The translations under genes and the position numbers were made by a program. Below, in pieces: positions 13,401-47,442 of a stretch of DNA of 64,000 bases. The notes under the pieces are model-generated. The model was not told the origin of the DNA and ran no database searches. It saw only the letters and a program-made list of their open reading frames with translations. How positions within the stretch are numbered: the first letter of the stretch is position 1; each line of letters opens with the position of its first letter. This DNA comes from Liolophura sinensis (Eukaryota; Mollusca; Polyplacophora; Chitonida; Chitonidae), in NCBI RefSeq assembly GCF_032854445.1, contig NC_088301.1, forward strand, positions 16,180,281 through 16,244,280, written 5' to 3'.

Positions 13401-14188
13401 CTATTTTTGATCTAGTGAGATTTCCATGCAATTACTGCATCACAGTTTGAGTTTAGTCAAATCTTGTGTGCAGCTTGACGGGCTCTGCTCAGTCTCCTGC
13501 CACAAAAATACAGGATGCATTGGTATAAATGAAATATTTTTGAGAACGGCATAAAACTCCAATCAAATAAATAAATAAATAGTTTGCAGGTTTATGTTGT
13601 GGACCACAAATGCACGTGTGAAAACCAATCCCAGTCAGTGGATAAGTTTTGTATATTTACTAAATTGGGGGCCTGCACGGCTGCAGGGATTAGCACGCTA
13701 GCTTAGCACAATGATCCAGGATGAACCAGTGCTGTCGCTGTGAGTTCATGTTCAGTTCATGCTGGCATCTTCTCTGGCTGTACGTGGGAAGGTCTACCAG
13801 GAACCTGTGGATGGTCATGGATTTCTCCCAGGCTTTACTGCGTTTCCGTCTGGCATAATGCTGGCCGCCATCGTACAAGTCAAATATTTTTGGTACTGCT
13901 TGAAAAACAAATAAAATCCATGTAGTAACCGCTCCCAGTTTGATGACATTTCGTGCTGATATTCATTCTGTTGCTCTTCAGATCAAGTCTGAAAACTAGT
14001 GTGATCCGTGCATTGGTTTTGCATATTTAGGCTTAGGTAGTGAGACATTAGAATTGATTTGAAGTTAAATTTTGTTTCTTATAAGACCTATATTTTGATT
14101 TCAGTATGAACGGGATGTGGATGACTTCCTGCGCCGCACCACGCATGGAACCAGCCGAGATCGTCACAGACATCGTGACAGGCGATGA
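1..14188 (+). CDS. YTHDC1: YTH domain-containing protein 1 (nuclear m6A reader), 3' part, 12 exons
   Basis: YTHDC1 proteins bind N6-methyladenosine in nuclear RNA through the YTH domain and influence splicing and export. Exons, all with GT-AG junctions and compatible phases: 1-98, 619-767, 2755-2809, 3251-3368, 4275-4359, 5054-5226, 8388-8464, 11264-11288, 11792-11843, 12380-12457, 13111-13275, 14105-14188 (TGA). They give 385 visible residues. Residues 1-33 are the end of an Arg/Glu-rich stretch. The YTH domain covers about 37-185, with the family blocks [35 protein letters not shown] and [18 protein letters not shown]. Aromatic-cage residues are W67 and W118 with L129 as third wall, matching human W377, W428 and L439. 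The tail is Arg-rich, then Pro/Tyr-rich, and ends with [13 protein letters not shown]. The 5' end (start codon, N-terminal region) is outside the window. Introns of 2-3 kb (5227-8387, 8465-11263) hold only repeats or nothing recognisable. Confidence 0.95.
3674..3900 (+). mobile_element. SINE-B copy (tRNA-derived, second SINE type), 5' truncated
   Basis: It shares with the copies at 12704 and 45440 the blocks gcgctcagcattgagagg, gtcagtataatgtgactggg and gtgaggtgtcatgtctg, then a tail with catatgactaagaggttg. SINE-A and SINE-B are names I use only in this annotation. Intronic, no coding role. Confidence 0.6.
4086..4214. mobile_element. short inverted-repeat element (MITE-like) in a YTHDC1 intron
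   Basis: The segment starts ggcccagtttcacaaag and ends ctctgtgaaactaggccc, so its ends are near-perfect inverted repeats of about 17 bases around an AT-rich centre with no coding capacity. This is the structure of a small non-autonomous DNA transposon. It sits just upstream of the exon at 4275. Confidence 0.5.
4374..4422. repeat. (AT)n microsatellite
   Basis: About 48 bases of uninterrupted AT dinucleotides, starting 15 bases after the donor of the YTHDC1 exon that ends at 4359. Confidence 0.95.
6325..6460 (+). mobile_element. SINE-A 3' fragment
   Basis: It contains cagcaacctgcggatgg, cctcccaccataatgctgg, a diverged gtacggcgtaaagcacc and an aataaataaaat tail. The tRNA-like head is missing. 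Confidence 0.75.
6792..7060 (+). mobile_element. SINE-A copy, near full length, diverged
   Basis: It has a tRNA-like head (ggggcctctgtatccaagtg), then ctccggtcgtatgtggg, cctcccaccataatgctgg, the 3' block aagtgaaatatttttgagta and an aataaataaata tail. It lies in the YTHDC1 intron 5227-8387. Confidence 0.85.
10820..11088 (+). mobile_element. SINE-A copy, full length with poly-A and target-site duplication
   Basis: This is the best reference copy in the window. The tRNA-like head has an A-box-like tggctcagtcggttagcg and a B-box-like gagttcaagtcc. A conserved body follows with cctgcggatggtcgtgggtt and the 3' block gtacggcgtaaaacaccaat, then a run of about 18 A. The 12-base sequence caatggctattt lies directly before (10808-10819) and after (11089-11100) the element, which is the expected scar of LINE-driven retroposition. 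It is in the YTHDC1 intron before exon 11264. Confidence 0.95.
12704..13050 (+). mobile_element. SINE-B copy, near full length
   Basis: The head is tRNA-like (cttcgatggtctaatgcttg, then gggatcaaaaccgactcggg as B-box region). The body has accaaagactttaaaaatgg, gcgctcagcattcagagg, ggtgtcatgtctggtgtctt and cactttggcggcatgg. The 3' end is gtacgatgttaaaccccaag followed by catacatacatata. It is intronic in YTHDC1 and serves as reference for the family here. Confidence 0.85.
13307..13363. repeat. 18-bp tandem repeat, three copies
   Basis: The unit ggacttacatgtgtcctg is repeated three times, 32 bases after the donor of the YTHDC1 exon ending at 13275. Each unit is itself an imperfect palindrome. Confidence 0.9.
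13486..13582 (+). mobile_element. SINE-A 3' fragment
   Basis: A diverged 3' end with gggctctgctcagtctcctg, gaaatatttttgagaacggc and an aaataaataaataaat tail. Confidence 0.65.
13667..13918 (+). mobile_element. SINE-A copy, diverged
   Basis: It has the head gggggcctgcacggctgcag, a degraded B box, tggctgtacgtgggaaggtc, aacctgtggatggtcatgg and ataatgctggccgccatcgt. The 3' terminus is decayed (tggtactgcttgaaaaac). Confidence 0.75.
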
Positions 14189-15400
14189 GCAATGGAGATC
14201 ACTTCAGCTGGTTAGAGAGTGTCTGTTAATCGTGATAAAACCCTACATGAGTTTGACATCTGAATAAAAGTTAGTTTTGTAACTGAGTCATTTGGAGGCT
14301 GTGCTCTCATGAAGAGAAACTGCTTAGTAGTGAATTTGTGCAAATGAGATTTTCCCCATTGTGGTTTTATATGGGAAGCCCGTGAGCCAGTTAAATCAGA
14401 AGAAAGTAAGAATTATGGTGCAGTTAAAGAAAAAAAAAATTATAATACTGTAGAGTATCGTTTTTTGAAAATTTTCAATTATTCGTATGTGGACGGAGGC
14501 ATATAGAAGAATAAGATTGTATGGTTATTTAAATTTTGATGTTTAAGAGTTTTGCTCTCTTTTGCATTTCTGAAACTTTTCCTTTAGAGAGGGTTACATG
14601 CATTTATGAGCAGCATCATCTACTGTGCTGCGTAAGTGTCTGACAGTTATCAGTCTTGACACAGTCGATGAAGGAGTGGTTAAGAGTTGGCAGGGTTATC
14701 AGTATGCCCTTTGAATGGCAACTTTTCAGTAACCAGTAAAATGTTCCGTTGTCAGAGTAGTGTTTTCTACTGTATTAATTAATACATTACCTGCCGTCTG
14801 AAATGTTTTGTGTTTTTTTTTCATATATACATTTATCTGTCATTCTTCATCACTTACTTTTTTTTTCCTGAAACAAATGACGTCTGATCGAGTACAGTGA
14901 GAGGGATGCAATTTTATGAATGATAGCTAAGTGAAGGTGCTGACACATCTTAAGGCTTGGGGAATAATGATCAGGTGCTAATGGCTGATTACTTAGGCTG
15001 TCCTCTGGTCAGTAACGACATGTAAATAGCATTTGGCTTCATCACATTAATTTGTTAGAAACATTTTGACATGTTACGTTCACATGTGCTTAATGCTCAT
15101 TCATTTCGCCAATTTTTAGTACGAGGGACCTAGTGATTCCAGTCCATTAGGTGATTGTTCCTTTTTGTTAACGTGGATTTGTAACACTGTGAATTGTCTA
15201 GGTCATTGGGTGAAGAACATTGTCGTTTTTATTGCGGCTATGCCTACGTAATTCAGATTCGACATTTTCATTTCACAACACTAATTTTTTTCCTGAAGAT
15301 CATTTTATTGTGTGGACATTATATTTTTAGTTTTGTGAAAAATGAACATTTTGGACATCTTGTAAATATGATGTGCACAATAAAAGTCTATACGAAAACT
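14189..15400 (+). other. YTHDC1 3' UTR with two candidate poly-A signals
   Basis: After the TGA there is no further coding signal. AATAAA hexamers at 14263-14268 and 15379-15384 would give a short (about 100 bases) or a long (about 1.2 kb) 3' UTR. Neither cleavage site can be verified from sequence. A SINE-B begins soon after the second signal. Confidence 0.5.
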
Positions 15401-15444
15401 TTCATGATGTTTTTGAACTGTTCTTTGCACACATAAAATCCAAC

Positions 15445-15705
15445 GTGAAGTCGCTACCATTGTCCAGTGGGACTGCTTGGGTGGCATTGATATCGGGATT
15501 CCTGGGATCAAATCCGGGTCGGGTCATACCAAAGATTATAAGAAAGGTTCATGTTGCTACCACTTTTGGCGAAGTTAAAGCAAGGAAACAGGACTGGTTG
15601 GCCCGATGTCAGTAGACAAGAAGACACGGTATATGCACACACCCAATGACCCCTTGTTGTCATATGAGTGAAAAATTGTTCGCTAGAACCCCAAGGTTAC
15701 ATTCA
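15445..15705 (+). mobile_element. SINE-B copy, internally deleted
   Basis: It has the head region with gggatcaaatccgggtcggg, then tcataccaaagattataag and aggactggttggcccgatgt. It jumps directly to the 3' region (acacggtatatgcacacacc, catatgagtgaaaaattg), so the middle is missing. Confidence 0.75.
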
Positions 15706-15997
15706 AAAATGTTTATACATTACCTGGTGCCTGAAGCTTTACCCTCATAGAAGCAAATTTAGTTTTTGTTAGGTTTCTTCATTCAGCCCAACCACTGTGA
15801 TAAGTAGAGGGGTTGCGTGCGTAGCTTTTGGCACCTGTGCTGGAGTGGGCCTACTGCGGCTTAGCTCAGAGGTGGGTTGACCATAGGTGGCCATCAAAGG
15901 CGCCGAATTGTTACATTTACAAACCTGGTACCCAGCGGTGTTTTCTCTTCTGTCCCCACAGGTGTGCACGACGTGATGTTAAAGTAATTTTGCTCTG

Positions 15998-16155
15998 GCC
16001 GTACGTCAGAAGGTCTGCCAGTAACCTGCGGATGGTTTTCCCCAGGCTCAGCCCGGTTTCCTCCCACCGTAATGCTTGCCGCCGTCGCATAAGTGAATTA
16101 TTCTTGAGTACGGCGTAAAACACCAATCAAATACATAAATAAATAAATAAAATAA
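15998..16155 (+). mobile_element. SINE-A copy, 5' truncated
   Basis: It begins within tctggccgtacgtcagaagg and runs through gccagtaacctgcggatgg, cctcccaccgtaatgcttgc and gtacggcgtaaaacaccaat to an aaataaataaataaa tail. Confidence 0.85.
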
Positions 16156-16284
16156 TTTTGAATTCACATGATCTCATTATGCGAGAATAATCAAGACCAA
16201 AACCGAAGTATCTACTCGGACATCATCCGACCTGCGGAACTCACCATTTTCGAGTGGGGTTTCTCTGTTGCTATAATCTATTTC

Positions 16285-17035
16285 TTTTAGAGAATCACCT
16301 ATATTCAGTTGTCTGTAATATCAGTCATACTCGGTACCAAAATTGCCTTGAGTTAGTAACCAGTAACAACACAAGCTCTACACATGGATATGTTGTAAGC
16401 CCATGTTCTTGCAAAGAGGATCAAATCGGAAAAACACTTTTTCTAATTCATAATGTTAAACCGCATAAGATCAGTTTGGACGCCAAGAACTCATTGCCTC
16501 GGGTGACGTCATAATTATTAAAAAACAAGTGACGTGCTGTGGAATGGGCGTGGAGAGTAATTTGTTTTACAATAGGTGCACCAACATACGGTAATAACTC
16601 TGGGTAGGAACACAGCTCTCAGCGAATCGACTACATTGTTTCTTATAACAAACATCCAGCTTTAAAATTATACTGCCGTGAGATCATGTACTACAAGAGA
16701 TAAAATAAAATTCATTTATTAAGGTTATTTTATACTAAAACGTGTATAATATGGCAGTGTCAGAAATAGGGCTTACAATAAAATCGATAGCAGTTCAGGC
16801 AAGTGGTGTTGCCCTCAGTCAAAACATGTTGAACTCCACCCAATACCCATCATGCCTCTGTTTTTTTAACAATTATGACGTCACCCGAGGAAATAGGGTC
16901 TTGCCGTCGAAACCCAGCATATGGATTTTAACATAATGAATTAGAAAAAGTGTTCTAACTTCAAACATAAATGTGTAGAACTTATGTTGTTATAATTAAT
17001 TATGTTCATTAATAAAAAAGAAAACCATAATTAGT
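16285..17035. mobile_element. foldback (long inverted-repeat) element, copy 1
   Basis: The left arm (about 16285-16525) runs from cctatattcagttgtctgta to gtgacgtcataattatt. The right arm (about 16868-17035) is its inverted counterpart, beginning aattatgacgtcacccgagg and containing taatgaattagaaaaagtgt. The 340-base centre has no convincing ORF. Copy 2 is at 47985-48750 with its centre in the opposite orientation, and a single left arm occurs at 63284-63530. The structure fits a non-autonomous DNA element. I did not identify a target-site duplication. Confidence 0.7.
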
Positions 17036-17527
17036 GCTCCCAACCGCCATTTTAATGGTGTAATCTTTTTAGTTTCAATTCAAACGTTCCACGACTTTAT
17101 CTCTTCTGGATGATGTCAAGTGCAACCGATTCGTATCGAAAATAGCGATTAGCACAGTCTGGCTTGCTTTCGATACGACAGGTACATTTGTGTCAGAAAT
17201 CAGAATTACTGAAGTATTTTTGTAACTTTGACACGTTGATGGCAGCACACTCGACTGCCAACCTCTGTGCTCAAGCTACAGTGATATAGGCGTTGGCATG
17301 CCGACAAGCAGTCTCTGAAGCAAGGCATCCAATTACGGTTCAAGTCCAAGTCGCGTCGAGTACAAAGCTTGTTATTCGGCATTCTCAGTGTTTATCAGGG
17401 CAGCAATAAACTGAGCACAGAGATTAGGCCGATTGACTTTAGACCGGAAAGGTTCGTCATCAGTGCTTTTCTGATTCGACCGTAAAGGTATAGGGTTCTA
17501 GAATAATTCGTAAGCTCGATGTAATTT

Positions 17528-17610
17528 ATCTATTTATTTGATTGGTGTTTTACTCCGTGCTGGAGAATATTTCACTTATACGACAGCGCCAGCATTATGA
17601 TGAGAGGAAA
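17528..17610 (-). mobile_element. SINE-A 3' fragment, minus strand
   Basis: It reads atttatttgattggtgtttt then tatttcacttatacgacagc and gccagcattatgatgagagg, the reverse complement of the SINE-A 3' end. Confidence 0.8.
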
Positions 17611-18213
17611 GTAAGCTCGATGTAAGGGCAAAACAGTGTCCCAACAACTGGAAAACAAGACCGATGGATTGGCAAGCGTTTTATGATTAACAGCTAAAAA
17701 CATGTCACGTGTAAGGACTAATTTCGAGCCTTGCTATGTGTCTACCTTTTCCAACACTAGACAAGGCAATACAGTTGGACGTTAATATCGGGTGGTTGAC
17801 TGTCCAGTTTCTTCCTCCTAACTGGCAGAAGGGATCTGTCTCACCAGAGACAAGTGTCGCAAACCTGTGGACAGACAAAATACAAACAGAATTGTATGTG
17901 AATAGATACCGGAACATGTAACTGACATATAATCACGGGGTGTGCTGTTATACTAAAATTACTAAAAAAAAAAAAAGCTAATTTGATCTAAAGAACTTGT
18001 AACAACGTATATATACTCAGTGGATCAACTGTAGTTGTAGTCCGGCCTCTCTGATACACCCAGTTAAAAATGAAAATCCAACTGTCAGGTATATTCTCCT
18101 TAACTCCATCACAACCTCGGTACGGTAGTTTGGAAGTCATAAACGCTTTGACCAAGAATTTATTTATATAGTAATTGGCGTTCAGTGTATTCCGCCCAAA
18201 AACGTGACCGTCG

Positions 18214-30800
<12,587 letters not shown>

Positions 30801-32670
30801 CCTTCCTGCATGAATAGTAAAAATAGAGCGCAGATTAGCATTAATTATGCCCTGAAGAATTAGGATCATAATATAGCACATTTCACAGGGAACAGTGTCC
30901 ATAAAACATGCATACCCTTCAAAGAATTTATATTTAAGCTTAGCAGTTAGTTTTCACTCAAAGGATTTTCTAAAAATCAAAGCGTTGACTGAAACAATCT
31001 CTAATATTTAATTATGTCTTTGACATAAAACAGAGGTTGGGCATGGATAAGGCTAGACGAACAATGAAGAAAAAAAATCATTTTAAGGCATAGTTTATAA
31101 CTTTTAATTATCCACTATTTTCTGCATACTTTACGTCAAAGGTAGGAAAATTTCAGAGATGACGTCATCGATGAACTTACTATGAACATGGGAAAAGCTT
31201 AGCAGCCCCTTTCCCCTATTTAGACTCTTCTCAGCCCCAGATAGTTGCTTTAACAGCTATCATCGTTTACTTGACGACAGTGGGCTACTTAATTTGAGGA
31301 CTGACCGCTGTAGACTAAAGCCCAAGGCGTAAACTGAGAAGATTTCTTCTACTTTTCTATGTAAGGACACATCTTAAACTACATATTAAGAAACATAAAA
31401 ACAAACATATATCCTTTAAACAACGAAAGATATACTGATAACTCCAAATTGGTTTCTGCACATATATCTGTGTGAGTACTTTTTCTCTGCTCTATCTGAC
31501 AAGCCTACTTCAATAATACTTACCCGCCAAAATTTGCTCTGTCTGTAAGGTCTTTTTGAAACTCTCTTGTCTTTAACAACGCAAAATCAAACTCCGTGGC
31601 ATGTAACCAAAGCCATCTGCTACTCTGAAGTTTTAGTGTACCGATACCCTACATATTTCTACATGTATGGCTAATTTTCTCACTTATGTGTTTCATATTA
31701 AACGTGTTGACATAAATTTATCTGACGTTTTAATTTGATTATCTTTCAGTTAAACTTTATCATTCCACATTTTTAGTAATAGTATGCGGACAACTTCACG
31801 TGGAATATACATGATAGATATTCTAGTTTTTAAGTAGATAACACAGCTCTCTGTAAATTTTCTTTTAAAGAAACTTTGCTTGGACGTTAGCAAATGCTTG
31901 CTTACTTGAAACATTAAAAAATTTCATGGGTACTGGAATGTAGGCCGGTTCATCATCCATTCATGACCAGACTTATAATTCACACAGTTAAATGTAGCCA
32001 ATCTGGACAAGCCACACAGATAAATTACAGCTATCATGTAGAGTGAGATATATCTTATCTGTTTCTGCCACATATATAAGTTACGTGCTGACCAAGGGTG
32101 CCGCTTGCCAGACGGGATAGGCAGACAAAAGGTAACATTACTGGACATCGTTTTCGTTTAAAATGTTACTTTTTTTGTAAACACTATTGGAAATAATTTC
32201 ATAGAAATACCGAATGTAATTATGAGTTTAGTTGTATATGAATATCTTGACCAGACGTTTGTCTCTCATGTGTCATGGAGAATAGGACCGGCTATGTCTC
32301 TCCTTGCAAGATTTCCAAAGCGAAATAAAGCTCTGTTTATGTATTTGATGTTATTTTACGTCATATGAAGAATTTTTCACTTATACGATGGCGGTCAGTT
32401 TTATGGGTGGAGGAATCCAGATTTCCCGGAGTAAACCGACGACCTGTGGTAAACAACTGACGCACTTTCCCATGACGTGTGACACACACATAATTGCACA
32501 ACACATTGGTGGAAAACAGATGGTCGTACGCGAAAGAAAAATGCTCTGTGAGTGCCAAGGAAAGCTTGTTATGCGTCACCAAGTCCTCTCGAAAAGTGAG
32601 AGATGGGATATATTTATTATTATATAAATATTATTGGAAATTATTGTACAGTGTTTCTCTTTCAGACAAA
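30801..32670. promoter_or_regulatory. shared 1.9 kb intergenic region between divergent GH9 genes
   Basis: The start codons of the two cellulase genes face away from each other across this AT-rich region, so it must hold both promoters. Nothing else in it looks coding. Each ATG is preceded, five bases upstream, by a strong acceptor-like sequence (ctctttcag before GH9-A, ttcatgcag before GH9-B on its strand), so each gene may have an upstream non-coding exon here. A TATA-like catatataag lies at about 32070 on the plus strand. A diverged SINE-A remnant is at 32335-32430. The assignment of any single promoter site is inference. Confidence 0.5.
32335..32430 (-). mobile_element. SINE-A remnant, minus strand, strongly diverged
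   Basis: It has ttattttacgtcatatgaag, tttttcacttatacgatggc and ggtcagttttatgggtgg. It matches the SINE-A 3' half in order but with many substitutions. It lies 240 bases upstream of the GH9-A start codon. Confidence 0.6.
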
Positions 32671-42727
<10,057 letters not shown>

Positions 42728-43296
42728 TGGGACATCCGGATAATAGTGGGATAATCCGGAGTCCTTGACGGCGAGATGACATATGTTATAAAGGTGGAAC
42801 AAACATTCATTTCCCATGGATGTTATCTTTATACTGTACGCAGATGTCCCTCAAAACTGATACAGTAATTTCAGTGGTTGATGTTTTTACGTCACACCTC
42901 CCATTTAATCCTCTTAAATAACAAATGTTTTATATCTAGTTTTAGGTCACGTTATTTCGTTTTTATTCCGAAATGATATTGTTTGTGCCCGTTCATATTA
43001 AAATACAAATGAAAAAAAATTAGAGCTTTGAAGAATAAACTTAGCCTCGCCAGATAATTTCCCACCACAGCTGTTCGGCCACCCGATCCATCGGGTCGTA
43101 AGTTCAAATCCAGCTCTTGCCTGCTTTTCAACGGCCTGTAAATTAGGTGTTTTGTCAGGTACTTCAAGATAGACAGTGGTATAAATAAAACGTTTTCTTA
43201 TTTTGTTGGCGTTAAACTTTCCTCAGAATATTTCATATACAACGCAGCGTTCAGTGTACATGCAAGTAGATGGAACCATCAAGAGTAAATCGACCG

Positions 43297-43447
43297 CATC
43301 GGTGGCCTAGTGGTCAGAGCGTCCACCTCTTAGTCATAAAACCTGAAATCATAACGAGAGTCAGGGCCAGACCAATGTGAAACTGGTACTTGATGCTGAA
43401 TAGCTTGGCACTCAGCACTGAGATGTTAGAGTCTGACGTAAGCATTC
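43297..43447 (+). mobile_element. SINE-B copy, internally deleted, leading into a microsatellite
   Basis: It has the tRNA-like head gcatcggtggcctagtggtc, then ggccagaccaatgtgaaact and ggcactcagcactgagatgt, followed directly by agcattcatacatacata. The 3' half is missing and the tail has expanded into the adjacent tetranucleotide repeat. Confidence 0.7.
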
Positions 43448-43594
43448 ATACATACATACATACATACATACATACATACATACATACATACATACATACA
43501 TACATACATACATACATACATACATACATACACCCTTTCACACATACACACACACACATACACACATACACACATACATACATACATACATAAG
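43447..43594. repeat. (CATA)n microsatellite with (CA)n interior
   Basis: About 85 bases of catacata repeats are followed by a mixed cacacacata stretch and more cata units. It grows out of the SINE-B tail. The open frames across it are artefacts of the repeat. Confidence 0.95.
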
Positions 43595-44789
43595 ATGGCG
43601 GTAGGTTTTGTAGGTAAATAGAACCATCCTCTGGCATATAACCAGTAACATTACCTGAAAGTCACGCACAAGTAATCTCTGAGGAATTTCACGTAAACTG
43701 ACATAAACCGTCATGCCGATTCAGTCGACTGTGACAACGTTTGGAATAACAACGACTTCTGGTCTTCGGCATGCAAAAGCATTTTGTAAAGGAAAAATCC
43801 CTTGTAATGAATTTTAATGGAGGCAAATCGGTAAATCGGTGAAATGATCTATTGTTTCAAGATGAAGGGGAACATTCCTTTCTTAAAGCAATTTACGTCA
43901 CTGTGTGGTCTATTGTTGATTCTGGTTAAAAGATAACTTTTAGTCGGCAAACTTGTAACACAGAACAATGGGAGCAATGGTCGAGTCAGCTTGAAACCGT
44001 GTCGCCATAGCGCGGGAATATAAACCGATCGACAGCCAGAAAAAATCGACAACTGTCAATCATCGGTAAACTGCAAACCCCAAACTGAGTGGTCATCACG
44101 AGAGTTACTCTGACAGAAAATATTATGTGACCTCAACCAACCCACGTTAAACGATAGTATTTAGTCGAGTCATAATCAAAAATATATATTTATTGTCTTA
44201 ACCATGAAAGAGGCCGTGCCCCAAAAGAGGTTTTGCATAGCGGTTGGAGATATTAAGATGCAAACCCTGTCCAAACAATTTTCTAGGGCGCAAATTTCTT
44301 CTTTCCAGAAATTTTACAGAATGGCCTTTGATTTCAGTCAAAACTGTAAACACCAAAATAATAGACAGTATATGGTCACATAATTTCAAATTTAGACACC
44401 TCTGTCTCAACAGAACACTTATTAATTGCCTTCAATTTAAAACTATAACGAACTAAAAATAGGTCGAAGAAAGCTGACCGAAATGAATATGGGGGCATTC
44501 TCAGTTGGCGCATCTATAACGACACTAAAAGTGACACTTTAGTGCAAACGTCATAAGTGCACTGGCATATTTTCAAAATAAAAAAATCCAAATCATCAAT
44601 TAACTATTTTGTCTCTTTGATGCATCTTTGAATTTGTACTCTTTCGCCAAGGATTTTAACTAGAACTGTTCGTTCCACTGGCTAACACTGATTTCGTTAT
44701 TGTCTACTTTCATTCGATGAAGAGGGTGCCTTTCGACAGAGCCAGAATAAAAAGATTCGAATGGTCGGTATATCATGCCGGCATGGTGT

Positions 44790-45050
44790 TTTCTTTATTT
44801 ATTTGATTGGTGTCTTACGCCGTACTCAACAGTATTTTAGTTATACGACGGCGGCCAGCATTATGGTGAGAAGAAATCGGGTAGAGCCCAGGAGAAACCA
44901 TCCGCAGGTTATTACCAGACCTTCCCACGTACGGCCGGAGAACAGCCTAGCCTCAGCTGGACTTGAACTCACATCAACCGCATTGGTGGGTGGACCCTGG
45001 AGCACTGCGCCGTGCTGGCGTGCTAACCCCTTCGGCCAACGAGGCCCCGC
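44790..45050 (-). mobile_element. SINE-A copy, minus strand, near full length
   Basis: The tail tttatttatttgattggtgt comes first. The body has cggcggccagcattatggtg and cccacgtacggccggagaac. The reversed head region has cagctggacttgaactcaca and ends ccaacgaggccccg. Confidence 0.88.
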
Positions 45051-45439
45051 ATGGTGTTTTTAGCAGGGCGTCCAAGTACAATATTGCACATATGCCTGTA
45101 TATGGGACCCGTCGTAAGAGCATAGTTGTGATACATGTATAATCGGCTTGATGTCGAAAGTAAAGTTAGACATACAAAGAAAGAAAAAAAAACTTCTTCA
45201 AAATTAAACGTGAGCATCTCCATGACGTCTCTATACGGCAATTCATCGTTCTAGAACCACCACATGTCGAATTCATACACAATCCCACACAACTGTTATC
45301 AATTGCACACGCGTTCAGTTCCCACTGTGTGCGTCGAAAAACTAGAGCTGCAAAAAAGTCGAAAAAAGTAGAGCATAATTAGTTGTTGGCTAGTCGTTCA
45401 GCCAAATTACGCTTGTGTGTAATATTAAGCCCCTATACC

Positions 45440-45720
45440 CTACTGTTATGAATACCATGCTAAAGTGCGCTGCTCGGAGAGATAAGAGCAAGGAAACAGG
45501 ACTGGATGCTCGAGCGTCAGTATAATGTTACTGGATAGGGTGTCATGTCTGGTGTCTTCAGTATTAAAAGTTCACGGGCGGCAGAGCTTTGGCGGCATGG
45601 AGTCACCCTGCCACAAGAAGACAAATTATATGTACACAGACCCAATGACTCCTCGTCGTCATATGACTGAAAAATTGTAAAGTACGACGTTAATACCCAA
45701 GCATACATACACGCATACTG
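45440..45720 (+). mobile_element. SINE-B copy, 5' truncated
   Basis: It has gcaaggaaacaggactggat, cgtcagtataatgttactgg, gtgtcatgtctggtgtcttc and gcagagctttggcggcatgg. It ends with catatgactgaaaaattg, agtacgacgttaatacccaa and catacatacacgcatac. Confidence 0.85.
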
Positions 45721-47442
45721 AAGGGCACGCGTGTTTTTATAAGGTTAAAGCGCGCAATTAGAGATGCTCGTGAAAGTTTGTGCATTTTGACTTGTCGACA
45801 CTCTAACGGGTATTTATCTGTAATGAAGCAAGATCGTGCTTCAAGTGACAACCTGTATACGCATGGATGATGACAAATGTCTCAATAGAAAAGCATTTTC
45901 CCTTCCTGTCTCATATTGGGAAGGCTACTTGCTTGCACATAACGTAATTCATGTTGAAGGGTGCTTAAGATAAAAGAAAAATTATGTATGACCTTTATGT
46001 ATATACACAACTGGATCCCGTTAATTTGGCAACAGTAACTACCTCGTGAGTGAATATCCATAATGTACGAAGGGAAAAAGGGTGATTTTAAAGCTTAATA
46101 CCACAGTTTTGCGTTAAAAAAAAATAAACCATTCCGTGAATATTTTCGGCCGTAATAAACATATATATGTTGATGACTAACTCACAAATATGATTTATAG
46201 TTATCCGATAATTTTCAATGCAAAACAAACACACAGTAATGCGAGACGGCGATTATAGAATGAGCTCTCTAGTCGACTACATTTCGTCTGACATTTTGTA
46301 TCACAATTAGTCGGTCCACGTCTTTTCAACGACAAATTTCCACGACAAATGAAAACGACATCAGCAGATTGCGTATATAGCGACAAGTCTGACCGAGCAA
46401 AAAATTAGCAAACCATGATCACCGGATTATACCTTTAAACAGATCGTTTTCACATAACGCGATCTGATCAACGAGAGTTCGACCACACATGTCTGTAAAG
46501 AGAGAAAAAAGATCTTTTTTTCTGATAAAGAATTGGAAACATATGCTACCAACATATGTGATGCACAAGGTATAACTGCACTCTTAGAATAAGTACCTCT
46601 GATGTCAGTCTAAAATACGGTGATTAAAATTGACAGCGTGCACAATCGAGTCATGGCCTCGTATAACACTCGTTTAAAATACGGAAGTCATATCTTTCTT
46701 GAACTAAAACTTGACCGTTAATATAATTTATGATTGGATTCATTCATCTACGACTGGAATTGTCCCCATGTATATCTTTGAACGTGTATTAAAGAAAGCT
46801 GAACTGTACAGAGCATTACAGCTCAGAAAAAAATAAAACCGCTGAGACCATTTCACTTAAACCACGGCGACCAACATTATGATGTGAGACAATGAGGCAG
46901 TCAGGTGAACCAAGTAGCCAGACTCACCTCGCTCCCTCTTTCCCTGTCTTAGCTACCTCGCCTCAGAAAGGTCTAGGTCGCGATAGGTCCTCTATCGGCT
47001 TCCCTACCTCACTGATTTGAACATTTCAAATAAACTGAGCTCAATTACTTAGGATTATATTAAATTACGAAATTCAAGATCTAAAACAAAGTAAAGAAAC
47101 ACACAGCATCCATAACACCATGGTTCTGACACAATTACGTCAAAAAAACCTAAGTAAAAATAGTAAGTGTAAAACTAAAATGAATTAAAACAGTATCTCT
47201 CCTTCAGAAAAGACTGGGAGAGGAAACCTAGTTCTTGTTGACCCTCTGCCCCTTGCGTTCTTGGTTAACGGTTGTATCATAATATTTTCCTACCCAATAC
47301 TTATGTTTAAATTATTTTAATAAATTAAACAAGCGCTCCATTTCCTGTTAACTATCCATGTCTTTGTTTACTTTTATGAGTGGGTGTTATACTAGATTGA
47401 TTTTTTAATTCATTATTTTTAAATATTTCATTTTAATTTTAT

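Larger units (their letters stand above)
43040..47440. other. intergenic region after GH9-A
   Basis: Apart from the SINE and microsatellite copies listed separately, I see no exon-like coding blocks, domain motifs or RNA genes in this AT-rich 4.4 kb. The open frames present are short and not family-like. Confidence 0.6.

Noticed and set aside
43446-43637. Open frames rich in alternating Tyr, Ile, His, Thr or Val, Cys, Met
   Set aside because: They are translations of the (CATA)n/(CA)n microsatellite.
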